This document shows, piece by piece, positions 9,109 to 19,851 of a stretch of DNA of 64,000 bases. The position numbers and the translations under genes are program-made. The DNA lies in contig CAVRDK010000001.1 in the NCBI GenBank assembly GCA_963719855.1, forward strand, positions 62,001 to 126,000. The letters are read 5' to 3'. A model generated the notes under the pieces. It had not been told where the DNA came from. It did not search any database and saw only the letters and a list, made by a program, of their open reading frames with translations. The first letter of the stretch is position 1. Every line of letters starts with the position of its first letter. The DNA comes from CAIQPV01 sp963719855. Its GTDB lineage: Bacteria; Pseudomonadota; Gammaproteobacteria; Burkholderiales; Gallionellaceae.

Positions 9109-9761
9109 ATATGAAGCACAGCGGTATCGGCATGACCTCGCAGCGCACGCGCAACCGCCTGATCGAGCGGCTGCGTGCGGAAGGCATACAGGATGAGGTG
9201 GTGCTGGCCGCGATGAACGCGGTACCGCGCCACATCTTTGTGGACGAGGCATTGGCCAGCCGTGCCTATGACGATGTGTCGTTGCCGCTGGGCTTCGGCC
9301 AGACCATCTCGCAGCCTTACATCGTGGCGCGCATGATCGAAATCCTGCGCAACGGCAAGCAACTCAACCGTGTGCTGGAAATTGGCACCGGCTGCGGCTA
9401 TCAGGCGGCGGTGCTGGCAGAGGTGGCAAAAGAAGTGTATTCGGTGGAGCGTGTACAGCCGCTGTTTGAGCGCGCGACGGGTTACCTGAAAGAATTGCAG
9501 GTACGCAACGTAACGCTGCGCTACGCGGACGGTAACATTGGCTTGCCGGAATTTGCGCCGTTCGATGGCATCATTATGGCCGCCGCCGCGACACATGTTC
9601 CAAGAGCGCTGCTGGAGCAACTTGCCGTGGGTGGTAGAATGGTGCTGCCTTTGGGCGCACAGGAGCAGTATCTGCACCTGTTTGAACGCGATGAGCAGGG
9701 CTACCGCGAAACGCGTCTCGATGCGGTCAGATTCGTGCCACTATTGATGGGAAAAGCATGA
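9105..9761 (+). CDS. pcm: Protein-L-isoaspartate O-methyltransferase
   Basis: 218 residues. It methylates isoaspartyl residues in aged proteins using S-adenosylmethionine, starting their repair. The SAM-binding motif VLEIGTGCGYQAAVLAEV is at about 92-109. Upstream is the substrate loop with PRHIFVDEALASRAYDD and LPLGFGQTISQPYIVA, diagnostic for the family. It overlaps surE by four bases and overlaps the nlpD start by four bases (ATGA), so all three read as one operon. Confidence 0.96.
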   Translation: MNMKHSGIGMTSQRTRNRLIERLRAEGIQDEVVLAAMNAVPRHIFVDEALASRAYDDVSLPLGFGQTISQPYIVARMIEILRNGKQLNRVLEIGTGCGYQAAVLAEVAKEVYSVERVQPLFERATGYLKELQVRNVTLRYADGNIGLPEFAPFDGIIMAAAATHVPRALLEQLAVGGRMVLPLGAQEQYLHLFERDEQGYRETRLDAVRFVPLLMGKA

Positions 9762-10846
9762 CAACTCGCGTTTTGAACCAAGATCGTTCATTAGGATCGA
9801 TACGATGTGATTTACCAACATCCGTTCGCCCCATAGAGCTTTTGGTCGGGCACCCGCCTGAGCCTGTCGAAGGGCTTGGTTTTGGAATGTGTGTGGTTCG
9901 ACAAGCTCACCACGAACGGCCTAATGAAAATTTTTGGTTAAATTTGCTGTGTGCAGCGCTTGCTGCTGCCGTACTGACAGGCTGCGCATCGGGCAGCGGT
10001 CATGCGCCGGTATCGGAACTCGGCGCTGCCGAGAAAACACCTGCTGTGACGGCTGTTACGCATTCCAAAAAATCCGTACAACCTGAGAAGGACTGGCGCC
10101 CGCAGACTTACGTGGTGCAGAAAGGGGATACGCTGTATAGCATCGCCTTCAACCACGGCCTCGGCTATCACGAAATTGCAGAGATCAATAACATCCAGAA
10201 TCCCGATGTAATTCAGGTAGGGCAGGAACTCCGTCTGTTCCCGGCTGGCGCAGTGGCGGTTAAACCTAAAGCCGTGGAAAGCAAACCGCAGGAAATTCTC
10301 GTCAAGGATCAGCCCAAAGTCGCCAAGCTGCCTTACTCCGAGCAGGCCGTGGCCGAGATCCAGAAAATGCAGGAGACGCAGCATAAACCCGAACCGGTTG
10401 CGGTGGCTAAAGTGGGGCCTCAGCCTGAACCCAAACCGGAAGCCGTAGCCGACAGTGCAGTAGTCGATGACGCGCTGGAGTGGGGCATACCGGCCAACGG
10501 CAAAGTGATCGGTGAATTTTCCGAAAGCGCCAACCGCAAGGGCGTTGATATTTCAGGCAAGCTCGGCCAAGCCGTAGTGGCGAGCGCTGCGGGCAAGGTG
10601 GTGTACAGCGGCAGCGGTCTGCGCGGCTACGGCAAACTGGTCATCATCAAGCACAATAATACCTACCTCAGCGCCTACGCGCACAACGACCAAGTGCTGG
10701 TGAAAGAAGGACAAACCGTGACAAAAGGACAGAAGATCGCCGAGATGGGCAGCACCGACTCCGATCAGGTCGAACTGCACTTCGAGATACGCAAATTTGG
10801 TAAACCGGTTGACCCAGCGAAGTTCCTGCCGCTCGTTAAATCTTGA
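9758..10846 (+). CDS. nlpD: NlpD-like murein hydrolase activator (LysM + LytM), with a repeat-derived N-terminal extension
   Basis: 362 residues. The ATG overlaps the pcm stop. A lipoprotein signal and lipobox (AAAVLTGC, Cys76) appear only after about 58 extra residues, which include PEPVEG and VRQAHHER, the translation of a REP-like repeat at 9822-9919. A LysM peptidoglycan-binding domain (YVVQKGDTLYSIAFNHG) lies at about 114-158, and a LytM/M23 domain at about 245-357. The M23 zinc ligands are partly missing (GVDISG lacks the usual His), as in NlpD/EnvC, which activate amidases rather than cut. Translation may instead start at an internal codon near residue 44 or 61, restoring a normal signal peptide. 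Confidence 0.88.
   Translation: MTTRVLNQDRSLGSIRCDLPTSVRPIELLVGHPPEPVEGLGFGMCVVRQAHHERPNENFWLNLLCAALAAAVLTGCASGSGHAPVSELGAAEKTPAVTAVTHSKKSVQPEKDWRPQTYVVQKGDTLYSIAFNHGLGYHEIAEINNIQNPDVIQVGQELRLFPAGAVAVKPKAVESKPQEILVKDQPKVAKLPYSEQAVAEIQKMQETQHKPEPVAVAKVGPQPEPKPEAVADSAVVDDALEWGIPANGKVIGEFSESANRKGVDISGKLGQAVVASAAGKVVYSGSGLRGYGKLVIIKHNNTYLSAYAHNDQVLVKEGQTVTKGQKIAEMGSTDSDQVELHFEIRKFGKPVDPAKFLPLVKS
9822..9919. repeat. REP-like palindromic element, copy 1 (inside nlpD)
   Basis: CCTGAGCCTGTCGAAGG (9857-9873) and GGTTCGACAAGCTCAC followed by CACGAACGG (9895-9919) are imperfect inverted repeats. CCGTTCG at 9822-9828 matches the reverse of the outer end. The same units recur at 35343-35584 and 54128-54199. 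This copy is read in frame as part of NlpD. Confidence 0.8.
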
Positions 10847-10853
10847 CGCTCCT

Positions 10854-11709
10854 GTGATCGAGGGCAATCTCAATATAACCGACCATAGTCGCGACAGTGC
10901 CGGATTGCGTTATGTCTATCCGGTGGTGTCGCGCCGTGCGGGCGGCGTTTCGGTCGGTATCAACCTCAATACCAACAACGCCTGCAACTGGCGCTGCATC
11001 TATTGCCAAGTACCCAACCTCACGCGCGGTACCGCACCTCCAGTTGATCTCACGCTGTTGGAATACGAACTGCGCGGCTTCCTGCAAGAACTGATGCACG
11101 GCGACTTCATGCAGGCGCCGCGTGCCGGAGGGCGCGCGCCGCATCAACGATATCGCTCTCTCCGGCAATGGCGAACCGACCAGTGCGGAAGAATTCGCGC
11201 AAGTCATCGAACTTATCGCCAAACTAAAACAAGAATTGGCGTTGCCTTCTGACATCAAGCTGGTTTTAATTACCAACGGTAGTTTGACCTATCGCGAAAA
11301 TGTGCAGCAAGGTCTACGCCGGATGGCGCAACTTAATGGCGAAGTCTGGTTCAAACTCGACCGCGCCAGCGAAGCCGGAATGCAACGCATCAACGACACG
11401 CACATTGGTATCGGCAAGGTGCGTGAGAACCTCGCCACCGCCATCGCACTTTGTCCAACTTGGTTGCAAACCTGTTGGTTTGAATTGGATGGCGTGGCGC
11501 CAAGCGAGCAGGATGAAAACGACTATCTGGAATTTTTAGCCAGCCTTCTGCGCGGCGGCATCAAGCCGCAGGGCGTGCTGCTCTACAGTCTGGCGCGTCC
11601 CTCGCTGCAACCGGAAGCGCCACGTTTGACTGTGCTGACGATGCAGCAGATGGAAGCGTTCGCGGCACGAATTCGGGCGTTGGGGGTAACAGTTAAAGTT
11701 AGCTCATAA
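10854..11709 (+). CDS. Radical SAM protein (frameshifted)
   Basis: Two overlapping frames join into one radical SAM enzyme. The first runs from GTG 10854 and contains NNACNWRCIYCQV, the CxxxCxxC cluster motif that binds the 4Fe-4S cluster and SAM. The second, from about 11119, carries RRINDIALSGNGEPTSAEEF, the conserved 'GNGEP' strand, through to VTVKVSS. Total length is 3n+1: GCGCCGCGTG at 11114-11123 appears to hold one extra base, since GCGCGCGTG would restore Q-A-R-V-P-E-G. Either the gene is broken or the base is a sequencing error. It sits right after nlpD, where rpoS is usual in other proteobacteria. Substrate is unknown. Confidence 0.78.
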
Positions 11710-11732
11710 TGTGTTCTTGAGGAGGATTGATC

Positions 11733-13967
11733 GTGACGCAAAAAGAACATAAAACGAATTTCAAGAAATTACTTGGGCCGAATCAGGCTCCCGGGGACTT
11801 CTGGGGCGGTTTGGCATCCATGCTGGTGGCGTTGCCGACGGCGATTGCTTTCGGCGTGACGGTTTATGCAGCTATCAGCCCGGGCTACGCCGCAATGGGC
11901 GCGCTGGCAGGTATCATCGGCGCCACGGTCGTCGGCCTGGTGGCGGGGACGATGGGCGGCACGGACAGACTAATCAGTGCACCGTGCGCCCCGGCTGCTG
12001 CCGTACTGTCGGCTTTTGCCATCGAACTGGTGAGGCAGGGCGTCGCGCCGGGCTTGATAGTGTTGCTGATGATTATGCTTGGCGTCCTCGCGGGGGGCGT
12101 GCAGATGTTGCTCGGTTTTGTCGGTGTCGGGCGACTCATTAAATATGTTCCCTATCCGGTGGGGAGCGGCTATCTCTCCGGGGTGGGAATCATCATCATA
12201 GGCAGTCAGGTTCCAAAATTCGTCGGCGCACCAAGTGGCACGGGCTTCCTTGATGCGTTGCTCTCGCCGTGGCTATGGGACTGGCGTGGCCTCTCTGTCG
12301 GGTTCGCGACGGTAGTGGTGGCCGTCATTTCTTCCAGGGTGACACAAAAGATACCCGGAACCATTCTCGGCATACTGGCCGGGATTGCTACTTATTTTGC
12401 TCTTGCTTCGCAGGATGCCACACTCTTGACTGTGACGAACAATCCGCTGGTTGTTGGCGCCCTCGGCGTTGCACCGGGAGGTTATCTTGCTTCGATCAGC
12501 GGACGTTTGCATGAACTCGGCACACTCAATCTCGCGCAGATCGCCAGCCTGTTCGGCAGCGCATTGACGCTTGCGGCGCTGCTTTCGATTGATACGCTGA
12601 AGACGTGCGTCGTCGTAGATCAACTGACGCGCAGCCGTCACGACTCCAATCGTGAACTGGTTGCTCAGGGGGCTGCCAACATGGCCTCAGCCGTTGTCGG
12701 CGGCATGCCCGGATCGGGGACGATGGGTGCTACCATGGTCAACATTAACAGTGGGGCGAAAACACGTGCTTCCGGCGTGCTGGAAGGATTATTTTCCCTC
12801 GTCGCCGCGCTGATTCTCAGTTCCTTCATCGCCTGGATTCCGGTCGCCGCACTGGCCGGTATCCTGATCGTCATCGGTTTCCGCATGATAGACAGGGAAC
12901 CCCTGCACTTCATCGAATCGCGGGCGACGGTATTCGACTTCGCGGTGGTCGTCGCCGTGGTGATCGTGGCGCTGACGGTGGGACTTATCGCCGCGTCGGG
13001 GGTCGGTGTCGCCATGGCCATTTTTCTTTTCCTGCGCGAGCAAATCGGCGGCTCCGTCGTGCGGCACAAGGTCTATGTAAACCAGATGTCGTCAACCTGG
13101 CATCGCCCCGAAGCGGAAATGCGCATCATCGAGAAAAAGGGTGATCAGGCCGTCGTATTCGAACTTCAGGGCAGCCTGTTTTTCGGCACTACCCAACAAC
13201 TCTACACCGACATCGAGCATGAAATCAGCAAGCGCAACTACATTATTCTCGATTTGAAGCGTGTGCAGTCCGTTGATGTGACAGCGGCACACATGCTGCT
13301 CAACGTGCGCTATGCCTTGCAGGAGCGGGGGGCGATGCTGCTGCTGAGCGGTGTTCGGGAAACTCTGCCTAATGGACGCAATCTCCCCGAGTTTCTTGAA
13401 CAGATGGAAATCGTGCAAGCCGACGATGAGACCGTGCGCATCTTCGCGGAACTGGACAACGCCATCGAATGGGTCGAAGACCGCCTCCTCGGCGAACGCG
13501 AATTTGTGCCGCAAGTTGAAACGCTCGCGCAACTGCATGAAATGGATCTATTCAGCCACCACCGGGACGAGACTATAAAAGAACTGGAAGCGCAAATGGA
13601 ACAGCGTTCCTACAAGGCCGGTGAGACGGTTTACGCACTTGGGGAGGAGGGTAAGGAGATATTCTGGATACGCCGTGGCGCGGTACGCATCTTCGCCCCG
13701 CTCGGTGCGGGCAGGTCACGGCATATCGCGAGTTTTGGCCGGGGCGACTTCTTCGGCAGTCTGGCATTTCTCGATGGCGGCACCCACGGCAACGATGCCA
13801 TTGCATTAACCGATACCGAGGTATATGTCCTTACCCGCGAAACGTTCTATAAGCTTTCCGAAGAGCACAAAAAGCTGGCCTTTAACCTGATTACTGCTCT
13901 TGCCAGAACACTTGCCATTCGCTTGCGCCAAGCCGATACCGAAATAACCATGCTGCGGGAATATTGA
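11733..13967 (+). CDS. SulP-family anion transporter fused to STAS and cyclic nucleotide-binding domains
   Basis: 744 residues from the GTG at 11733, with GGAGG nine bases upstream. Residues about 20-440 hold some ten or more membrane helices with the SulP signatures (GYAAMGALAGIIGATVVGLV, GGMPGSGTMGATMVNI). A STAS domain follows at about 460-575 (VVFELQGSLFFGTTQQL, ILDLKRVQSVDVTAAHML). A cNMP-type beta-roll comes last at about 610-735 (GRGDFFGSLAFLDGG), without a canonical phosphate-binding Arg. SulP proteins move sulfate, bicarbonate or other anions across the inner membrane. The substrate is not readable from sequence; bicarbonate uptake would suit an autotroph. The gene stands alone. Confidence 0.9.
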   Translation: MTQKEHKTNFKKLLGPNQAPGDFWGGLASMLVALPTAIAFGVTVYAAISPGYAAMGALAGIIGATVVGLVAGTMGGTDRLISAPCAPAAAVLSAFAIELVRQGVAPGLIVLLMIMLGVLAGGVQMLLGFVGVGRLIKYVPYPVGSGYLSGVGIIIIGSQVPKFVGAPSGTGFLDALLSPWLWDWRGLSVGFATVVVAVISSRVTQKIPGTILGILAGIATYFALASQDATLLTVTNNPLVVGALGVAPGGYLASISGRLHELGTLNLAQIASLFGSALTLAALLSIDTLKTCVVVDQLTRSRHDSNRELVAQGAANMASAVVGGMPGSGTMGATMVNINSGAKTRASGVLEGLFSLVAALILSSFIAWIPVAALAGILIVIGFRMIDREPLHFIESRATVFDFAVVVAVVIVALTVGLIAASGVGVAMAIFLFLREQIGGSVVRHKVYVNQMSSTWHRPEAEMRIIEKKGDQAVVFELQGSLFFGTTQQLYTDIEHEISKRNYIILDLKRVQSVDVTAAHMLLNVRYALQERGAMLLLSGVRETLPNGRNLPEFLEQMEIVQADDETVRIFAELDNAIEWVEDRLLGEREFVPQVETLAQLHEMDLFSHHRDETIKELEAQMEQRSYKAGETVYALGEEGKEIFWIRRGAVRIFAPLGAGRSRHIASFGRGDFFGSLAFLDGGTHGNDAIALTDTEVYVLTRETFYKLSEEHKKLAFNLITALARTLAIRLRQADTEITMLREY

Positions 13968-14193
13968 GCGCTAATATTCGCTACGGGCCATAAGCGAAAG
14001 TTCAGCATCAAGTTCTGATTGGCTCGCCAATCCGGACGAATCCAGGCTCTGGAAAGTGGTCGTTTTACTGCCTTGACGTTCCGCTATTAGACAGGCAGTT
14101 GCGATGGTGACTGGCAGCAATCGACCCTTTCGGTTAGTCGTTCATATGTCTTTTGCCACCCGCATACCGTTGACAGGTTAAACATGTATCACA

Positions 14194-14490
14194 CTAGGGG
14201 ATTAGCCCCCTAGCCAGATCATTGATAGCTTCCTCACGACGGGAACGGGCTTGGGTTAGCGTCATGCTTGGATATTCGCTCATTGACAGCGTCTTTTGCT
14301 TTCCCCCGAACTGGTAGTCCATTTCCCATAATTTTGTGCCATTGGTTTGGACAAGCAAATATAAACCTCCGCCGTCTGATAGTTTATAAGGTGTGATTTT
14401 TGCCTGTGCATTCTTAACGTCTGACTCTGTTAATTCCATATGGTCTGTTAGAGCCTTCCACACATTATTTATTAGTTCATTGAGTGACAT
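14194..14490 (-). pseudogene. Truncated tyrosine-recombinase integrase (N-terminal arm-binding domain only)
   Basis: 98 residues that match only the N-terminal DUF4102-type domain of P4-like phage or island integrases: YKLSDGGGLYLLVQTNGTKLWEMDYQFGGKQKTLSMSEYPSMTL then ARSRREEAINDLARG. Intact enzymes are about 400 residues and continue after 'ARGxDP' with the core-binding and catalytic R-H-R-Y domains; here a TAG stop follows ARGLIP. No catalytic part is found in the 220 bases downstream. This is a remnant of a former integrative element, probably inactive. Confidence 0.8.
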
Positions 14491-14640
14491 AATTTCCGTC
14501 CCCTTTGTTGTTACCGATTATTTTGCCAATAAAGCATACCCAATGATTTTCATTATTATTGGTGAATTCAGGAATGAAGTGCAATTTGTTAGGTGGGCGA
14601 TCTTGCAGTTTGTGTCAGGCGAAGTCTGCATGAGTGCGCA

Positions 14641-14847
14641 TCAAACCACATCAAACCCTGCATTTTCAACCGCAGCCTTGAATTGGGCCGGATTGCTTTG
14701 TGCGGGGTTGAAGATAACCGTGGCGCGTTTTTGTTCCAGGGAAACTTCCACGCTGCTGACACCGGAAATATTTTTCAATACATTTGTCACGCTGTTCACG
14801 CAGCCGTTGCAGGTCATGCCTTCGATGTTGAGTTGTATTGTTTCCAT
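14641..14847 (-). CDS. copZ: Heavy-metal-associated (CopZ-like) copper chaperone
   Basis: 68 residues, a single HMA domain with the metal-binding GMTCNGC motif (MxCxxC) at about 10-16 and a ferredoxin-like beta-alpha-beta-beta-alpha-beta pattern. It is expected to carry Cu(I) in the cytoplasm and pass it to the HMA domain of CopA, whose gene ends 36 bases upstream on the same strand. The small size and clean motif make the family call firm; the metal (Cu rather than Zn or Cd) is inferred from the CopA partner. Confidence 0.9.
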   Translation of the reverse strand: METIQLNIEGMTCNGCVNSVTNVLKNISGVSSVEVSLEQKRATVIFNPAQSNPAQFKAAVENAGFDVV

Positions 14848-14883
14848 GATGCGGTTCCCTATTCAATCTGGAAAAGCGGTGAG

Positions 14884-17064
<2,181 letters not shown>

Positions 17065-17178
17065 AAGTTGGTCAGGTAATGAGGAACATCGGGAAGGGGA
17101 AACAATACGCCCGATAAACAGGATTGTCTATCGGGCGTATCTGGCGGGAAGCGGCTTTGTTGGAAAGCTTGCCCAGTC

Positions 17179-17370
17179 CTATTTGTTCGAGGGGCAAGTA
17201 CCTATGCCGAAGATCGCGTAGGCCGGGCAGAACTTGAAAATGCCGGTCAGCAAAGGCACCACACCGATCCAGCCCCAAACGCCGATTGTCCCCGTGGCGG
17301 CTAACGCGATAAGCGCCAGACCTGCCACGATACGCAAGATGCGGTCTATACCGCCTACATTGAATTTCAT
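17179..17370 (-). CDS. DUF2892 small membrane protein
   Basis: 63 residues, starting MKFNVGGIDRILRIVAG, then two hydrophobic helices (about 12-30 and 34-55) and the FKFCPAYAIFGIGTC ending with two cysteines. This is the DUF2892 (YgaP C-terminal-like) family, often found beside rhodanese and metal or sulfur stress genes. It lies 115 bases upstream of copA on the same strand and may be co-expressed. An AAGGAGC-type ribosome binding site precedes the ATG. Biochemical function is unknown. Confidence 0.88.
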   Translation of the reverse strand: MKFNVGGIDRILRIVAGLALIALAATGTIGVWGWIGVVPLLTGIFKFCPAYAIFGIGTCPSNK

Positions 17371-17620
17371 TTTTCGCTCCTTGGTGGATTAAAGACAAAT
17401 TCAGGATAGAAGGAATGCGTGCGGGTGTCTGTGATAAAAATCACATGGCTGCAGCTTTGATTCACTGACGATGAATTTATTTCTAACTCTGGATGTTTCG
17501 TAGCTTGGAGCTTTTCTTCTTACTATCCGGGCGATTTGCCTGGAAACGCGGCATAATTACGAGGTTATCGCAAAACTCACCGGCCAGTGTAGCGCTGTAA
17601 AGCTGAAAATCGAACCGTCC

Positions 17621-18769
17621 ATGTCTCAACACACCATTATCATTCCCCCTGATGGCAGCATGACTCCCAAGACCTGGTATCAGGCCGCCAGCGAATTGCC
17701 GGATTTTGTTTATGACGCTGCCCAAGCTGCCACAATTGATGAACTGGATGCGCTCTGGTGCCAGTTGATTGATTTCAAAGCCAAGCGCAACCAGTTTCTG
17801 GGGCGCAGCTTGCGCAGCCCGGATGTGCCAGACGGTTTGTATCTTTGGGGCGGGGTTGGGCGCGGCAAGACATTTCTGATGGATGCATTTTACGAGTGTC
17901 TGCCGTATCGCCGCAAACGCCGCATCCATTTTCACAATTTCATGGCTGAAGTTCATCACGAGATGAAATTGCTGGACGGAAAAGGGAAAAAAGACCCGCT
18001 GATTACCTTGGCCGACAACATCGCCAAACACACCCGCGTGTTGTGTCTGGACGAATTTCATGTTGATGATATTGCCGACGCGATGATTCTGGGGCGGCTG
18101 GTAGCGGCGATGCTGGAACGTGGCGTGGTGCTATTGACTACCTCCAACTACCCGCCAGATGACCTGTATCCGTACGGTTTGCAGCGGCAAAACTTTTTGC
18201 CTGTGATTGATTTGCTCAAGCGCAAGTTGAAGGTGTTGAACGTGGATGGCGGCCATGATTACCGCCTGCGGGCGGTGGCGCGTGAGCCGATGTTCATCGT
18301 GGCTGCTGATGGTGATGCCGCGAGTGAGGCGCGCTTGGATGTATTGTTTGAACGGATAGCGGCAGGGACGCAGCGTACGGAACATCATGTTGAAATTTCT
18401 GGGCGCCTGATTCCTGTGAGAAAAGCCGCGCGCAGTGTGGTGTGGTTCGATTTCAAGGAGTTGTGCGGCGGGGCGCATGCGCAGGAAGATTATCTGGAAA
18501 TCGCTCACCGCTATCCTACGGTATTTTTGTCGCGTATCCCGCAAATGTCCGCCGAACATGCCGCCGAGGCGCGGCGTTTTACCTGGCTTGTGGATGTGCT
18601 TTATGACAACAATGTCAGGCTGGTGGCTTCGTCAGCGGCCACGCCGGAAAATATTTGCAGCGGTGCTATGGTATCCGGCGAGTTTTCACGCACCGCCAGC
18701 CGCCTGAACGAGATGCAATCCAGGCATTACCTGGAACTACTGCATCATTCGCAAAACGTGAAGTTGTGA
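17621..18769 (+). CDS. zapE: AFG1-like ATPase, cell division protein ZapE
   Basis: 382 residues. Walker A GGVGRGKTFLMD is at about 77-88, and the Walker B region CLDEFHVDDIADAMIL at about 142-157. The motif LLTTSNYPPDDLYPYGLQR follows and is characteristic of the AFG1/ZapE family. In E. coli ZapE binds FtsZ and is needed for division under low oxygen or heat. The start MSQHTIII lacks a strong ribosome binding site but no better one fits. It is transcribed alone and converges on the GlcG-like gene. Confidence 0.92.
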   Translation: MSQHTIIIPPDGSMTPKTWYQAASELPDFVYDAAQAATIDELDALWCQLIDFKAKRNQFLGRSLRSPDVPDGLYLWGGVGRGKTFLMDAFYECLPYRRKRRIHFHNFMAEVHHEMKLLDGKGKKDPLITLADNIAKHTRVLCLDEFHVDDIADAMILGRLVAAMLERGVVLLTTSNYPPDDLYPYGLQRQNFLPVIDLLKRKLKVLNVDGGHDYRLRAVAREPMFIVAADGDAASEARLDVLFERIAAGTQRTEHHVEISGRLIPVRKAARSVVWFDFKELCGGAHAQEDYLEIAHRYPTVFLSRIPQMSAEHAAEARRFTWLVDVLYDNNVRLVASSAATPENICSGAMVSGEFSRTASRLNEMQSRHYLELLHHSQNVKL

Positions 18770-18780
18770 TTAGGTTCCCA

Positions 18781-19188
18781 TTAGTTCTGAACAAGGGCGT
18801 CCACCCCGGCCTGTGCGATCTGTCCATCCTGGAATGAACGCACGCCGCTGATACCCAGCCCGCCGATAATCTGCCCATCGCGCAATAGCGGCACACCTCC
18901 CTCGGCGGGGATCACGCCGGGCAGAGCGAGATGGATCAGGCGTCCGCTCAACACCGCATCTTCCGATGCCTTGGTCGGGCGCTGGAAGGCGACGGCGGCA
19001 TGAGCCTTGGCGATGGCGGTTTCCACGCTGCCGAACTGTGTGTCGTGGCTGCGTTGCAGGTAGAGCAGGTGACCGCCATCGTCCACTATCGCGATGGCGA
19101 CTCGCCACTCATTGCGCCGTGCCTCGCTCTCGGCTGCCATAGCGATACGTTTGGCGTCGTCGAGAGTGAGGATCGGTTTGCTTGACAC
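18781..19188 (-). CDS. GlcG/HbpS family protein (DUF336)
   Basis: 135 residues from a GTG start one base after the adk stop, so translation is probably coupled. It is a whole-length GlcG/HbpS domain: LTLDDAKRIAMAAESEA, VAIAIVDDGGHLLYLQR, FGSVETAIAKAHAAVAF, GGVPLLRDGQIIGGLGISG. Family members bind heme or small ligands and some are secreted; this one has no signal peptide. Its position at the end of exbB-exbD-lpxK-trm112-kdsB-adk gives no direct clue. The exact function is unknown. Confidence 0.87.
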   Translation of the reverse strand: MSSKPILTLDDAKRIAMAAESEARRNEWRVAIAIVDDGGHLLYLQRSHDTQFGSVETAIAKAHAAVAFQRPTKASEDAVLSGRLIHLALPGVIPAEGGVPLLRDGQIIGGLGISGVRSFQDGQIAQAGVDALVQN

Positions 19189-19189
19189 G

Positions 19190-19849
19190 TCAGTGTGCTG
19201 CCAGTGCGGTGAATATCCTGTCGCGGATGGCTTCTACGCTACCGATGCCGGGAATGTTGATGCAACGTGGTGCGCCAGCTTCCTTGGATTTTTCCCATGC
19301 AGAGTAATAGTTCACCAGCGGCTTGGTCTGCTCATGATAGACATCAAGGCGTTTCTTAACCGTTTCCGCAGCATCGTCCGGACGTTGTACCAGGTCTTCA
19401 CCGGTGACGTCATCCTTGCCAGCTACCTTGGGTGGGTTGAACGTTACGTGATAGGTACGTCCCGAAGCCAGGTGGGCACGGCGACCATCCATGCGCTGGA
19501 TAATGTCGGCATCTGGTACTTCGATTTCAACCACGAAATCAATATTGATGCCGGCGTCCTTCATTGCTTGGGCTTGGGGAATGGTGCGAGGGAATCCGTC
19601 GAACAGGAAACCTTTGGCGCAATCAGCTTCCTTGATACGCTCCTTCACCAGATTGATGATGAGATCGTCGGATACCAGGCCGCCCGCATCCATGATCTTC
19701 TTTGCTGCGACGCCGAGAGGAGTGCCCGCCTTGACTGCTGCGCGCAGCATGTCGCCGGTTGAAATTTGCGGGATGTTGAATTTTTCCTTGATGAAAGTTG
19801 CTTGTGTTCCTTTACCGGCACCGGGTGCGCCTAGCAGTATTATTTTCAT
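19190..19849 (-). CDS. adk: Adenylate kinase
   Basis: 219 residues. The P-loop GAPGAGKGTQA at 7-17, QISTGDMLRAAVKAGTPLG, LFDGFPRTIPQA and the LID beginning with DGRRAHLASGRTYH are all present. It interconverts ATP + AMP and 2 ADP in the cytoplasm. The LID has no zinc-binding Cys, as expected in a Gram-negative. The start is two bases past the kdsB stop, placing it in the same operon. Confidence 0.97.
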   Translation of the reverse strand: MKIILLGAPGAGKGTQATFIKEKFNIPQISTGDMLRAAVKAGTPLGVAAKKIMDAGGLVSDDLIINLVKERIKEADCAKGFLFDGFPRTIPQAQAMKDAGINIDFVVEIEVPDADIIQRMDGRRAHLASGRTYHVTFNPPKVAGKDDVTGEDLVQRPDDAAETVKKRLDVYHEQTKPLVNYYSAWEKSKEAGAPRCINIPGIGSVEAIRDRIFTALAAH

Positions 19850-19851
19850 AC

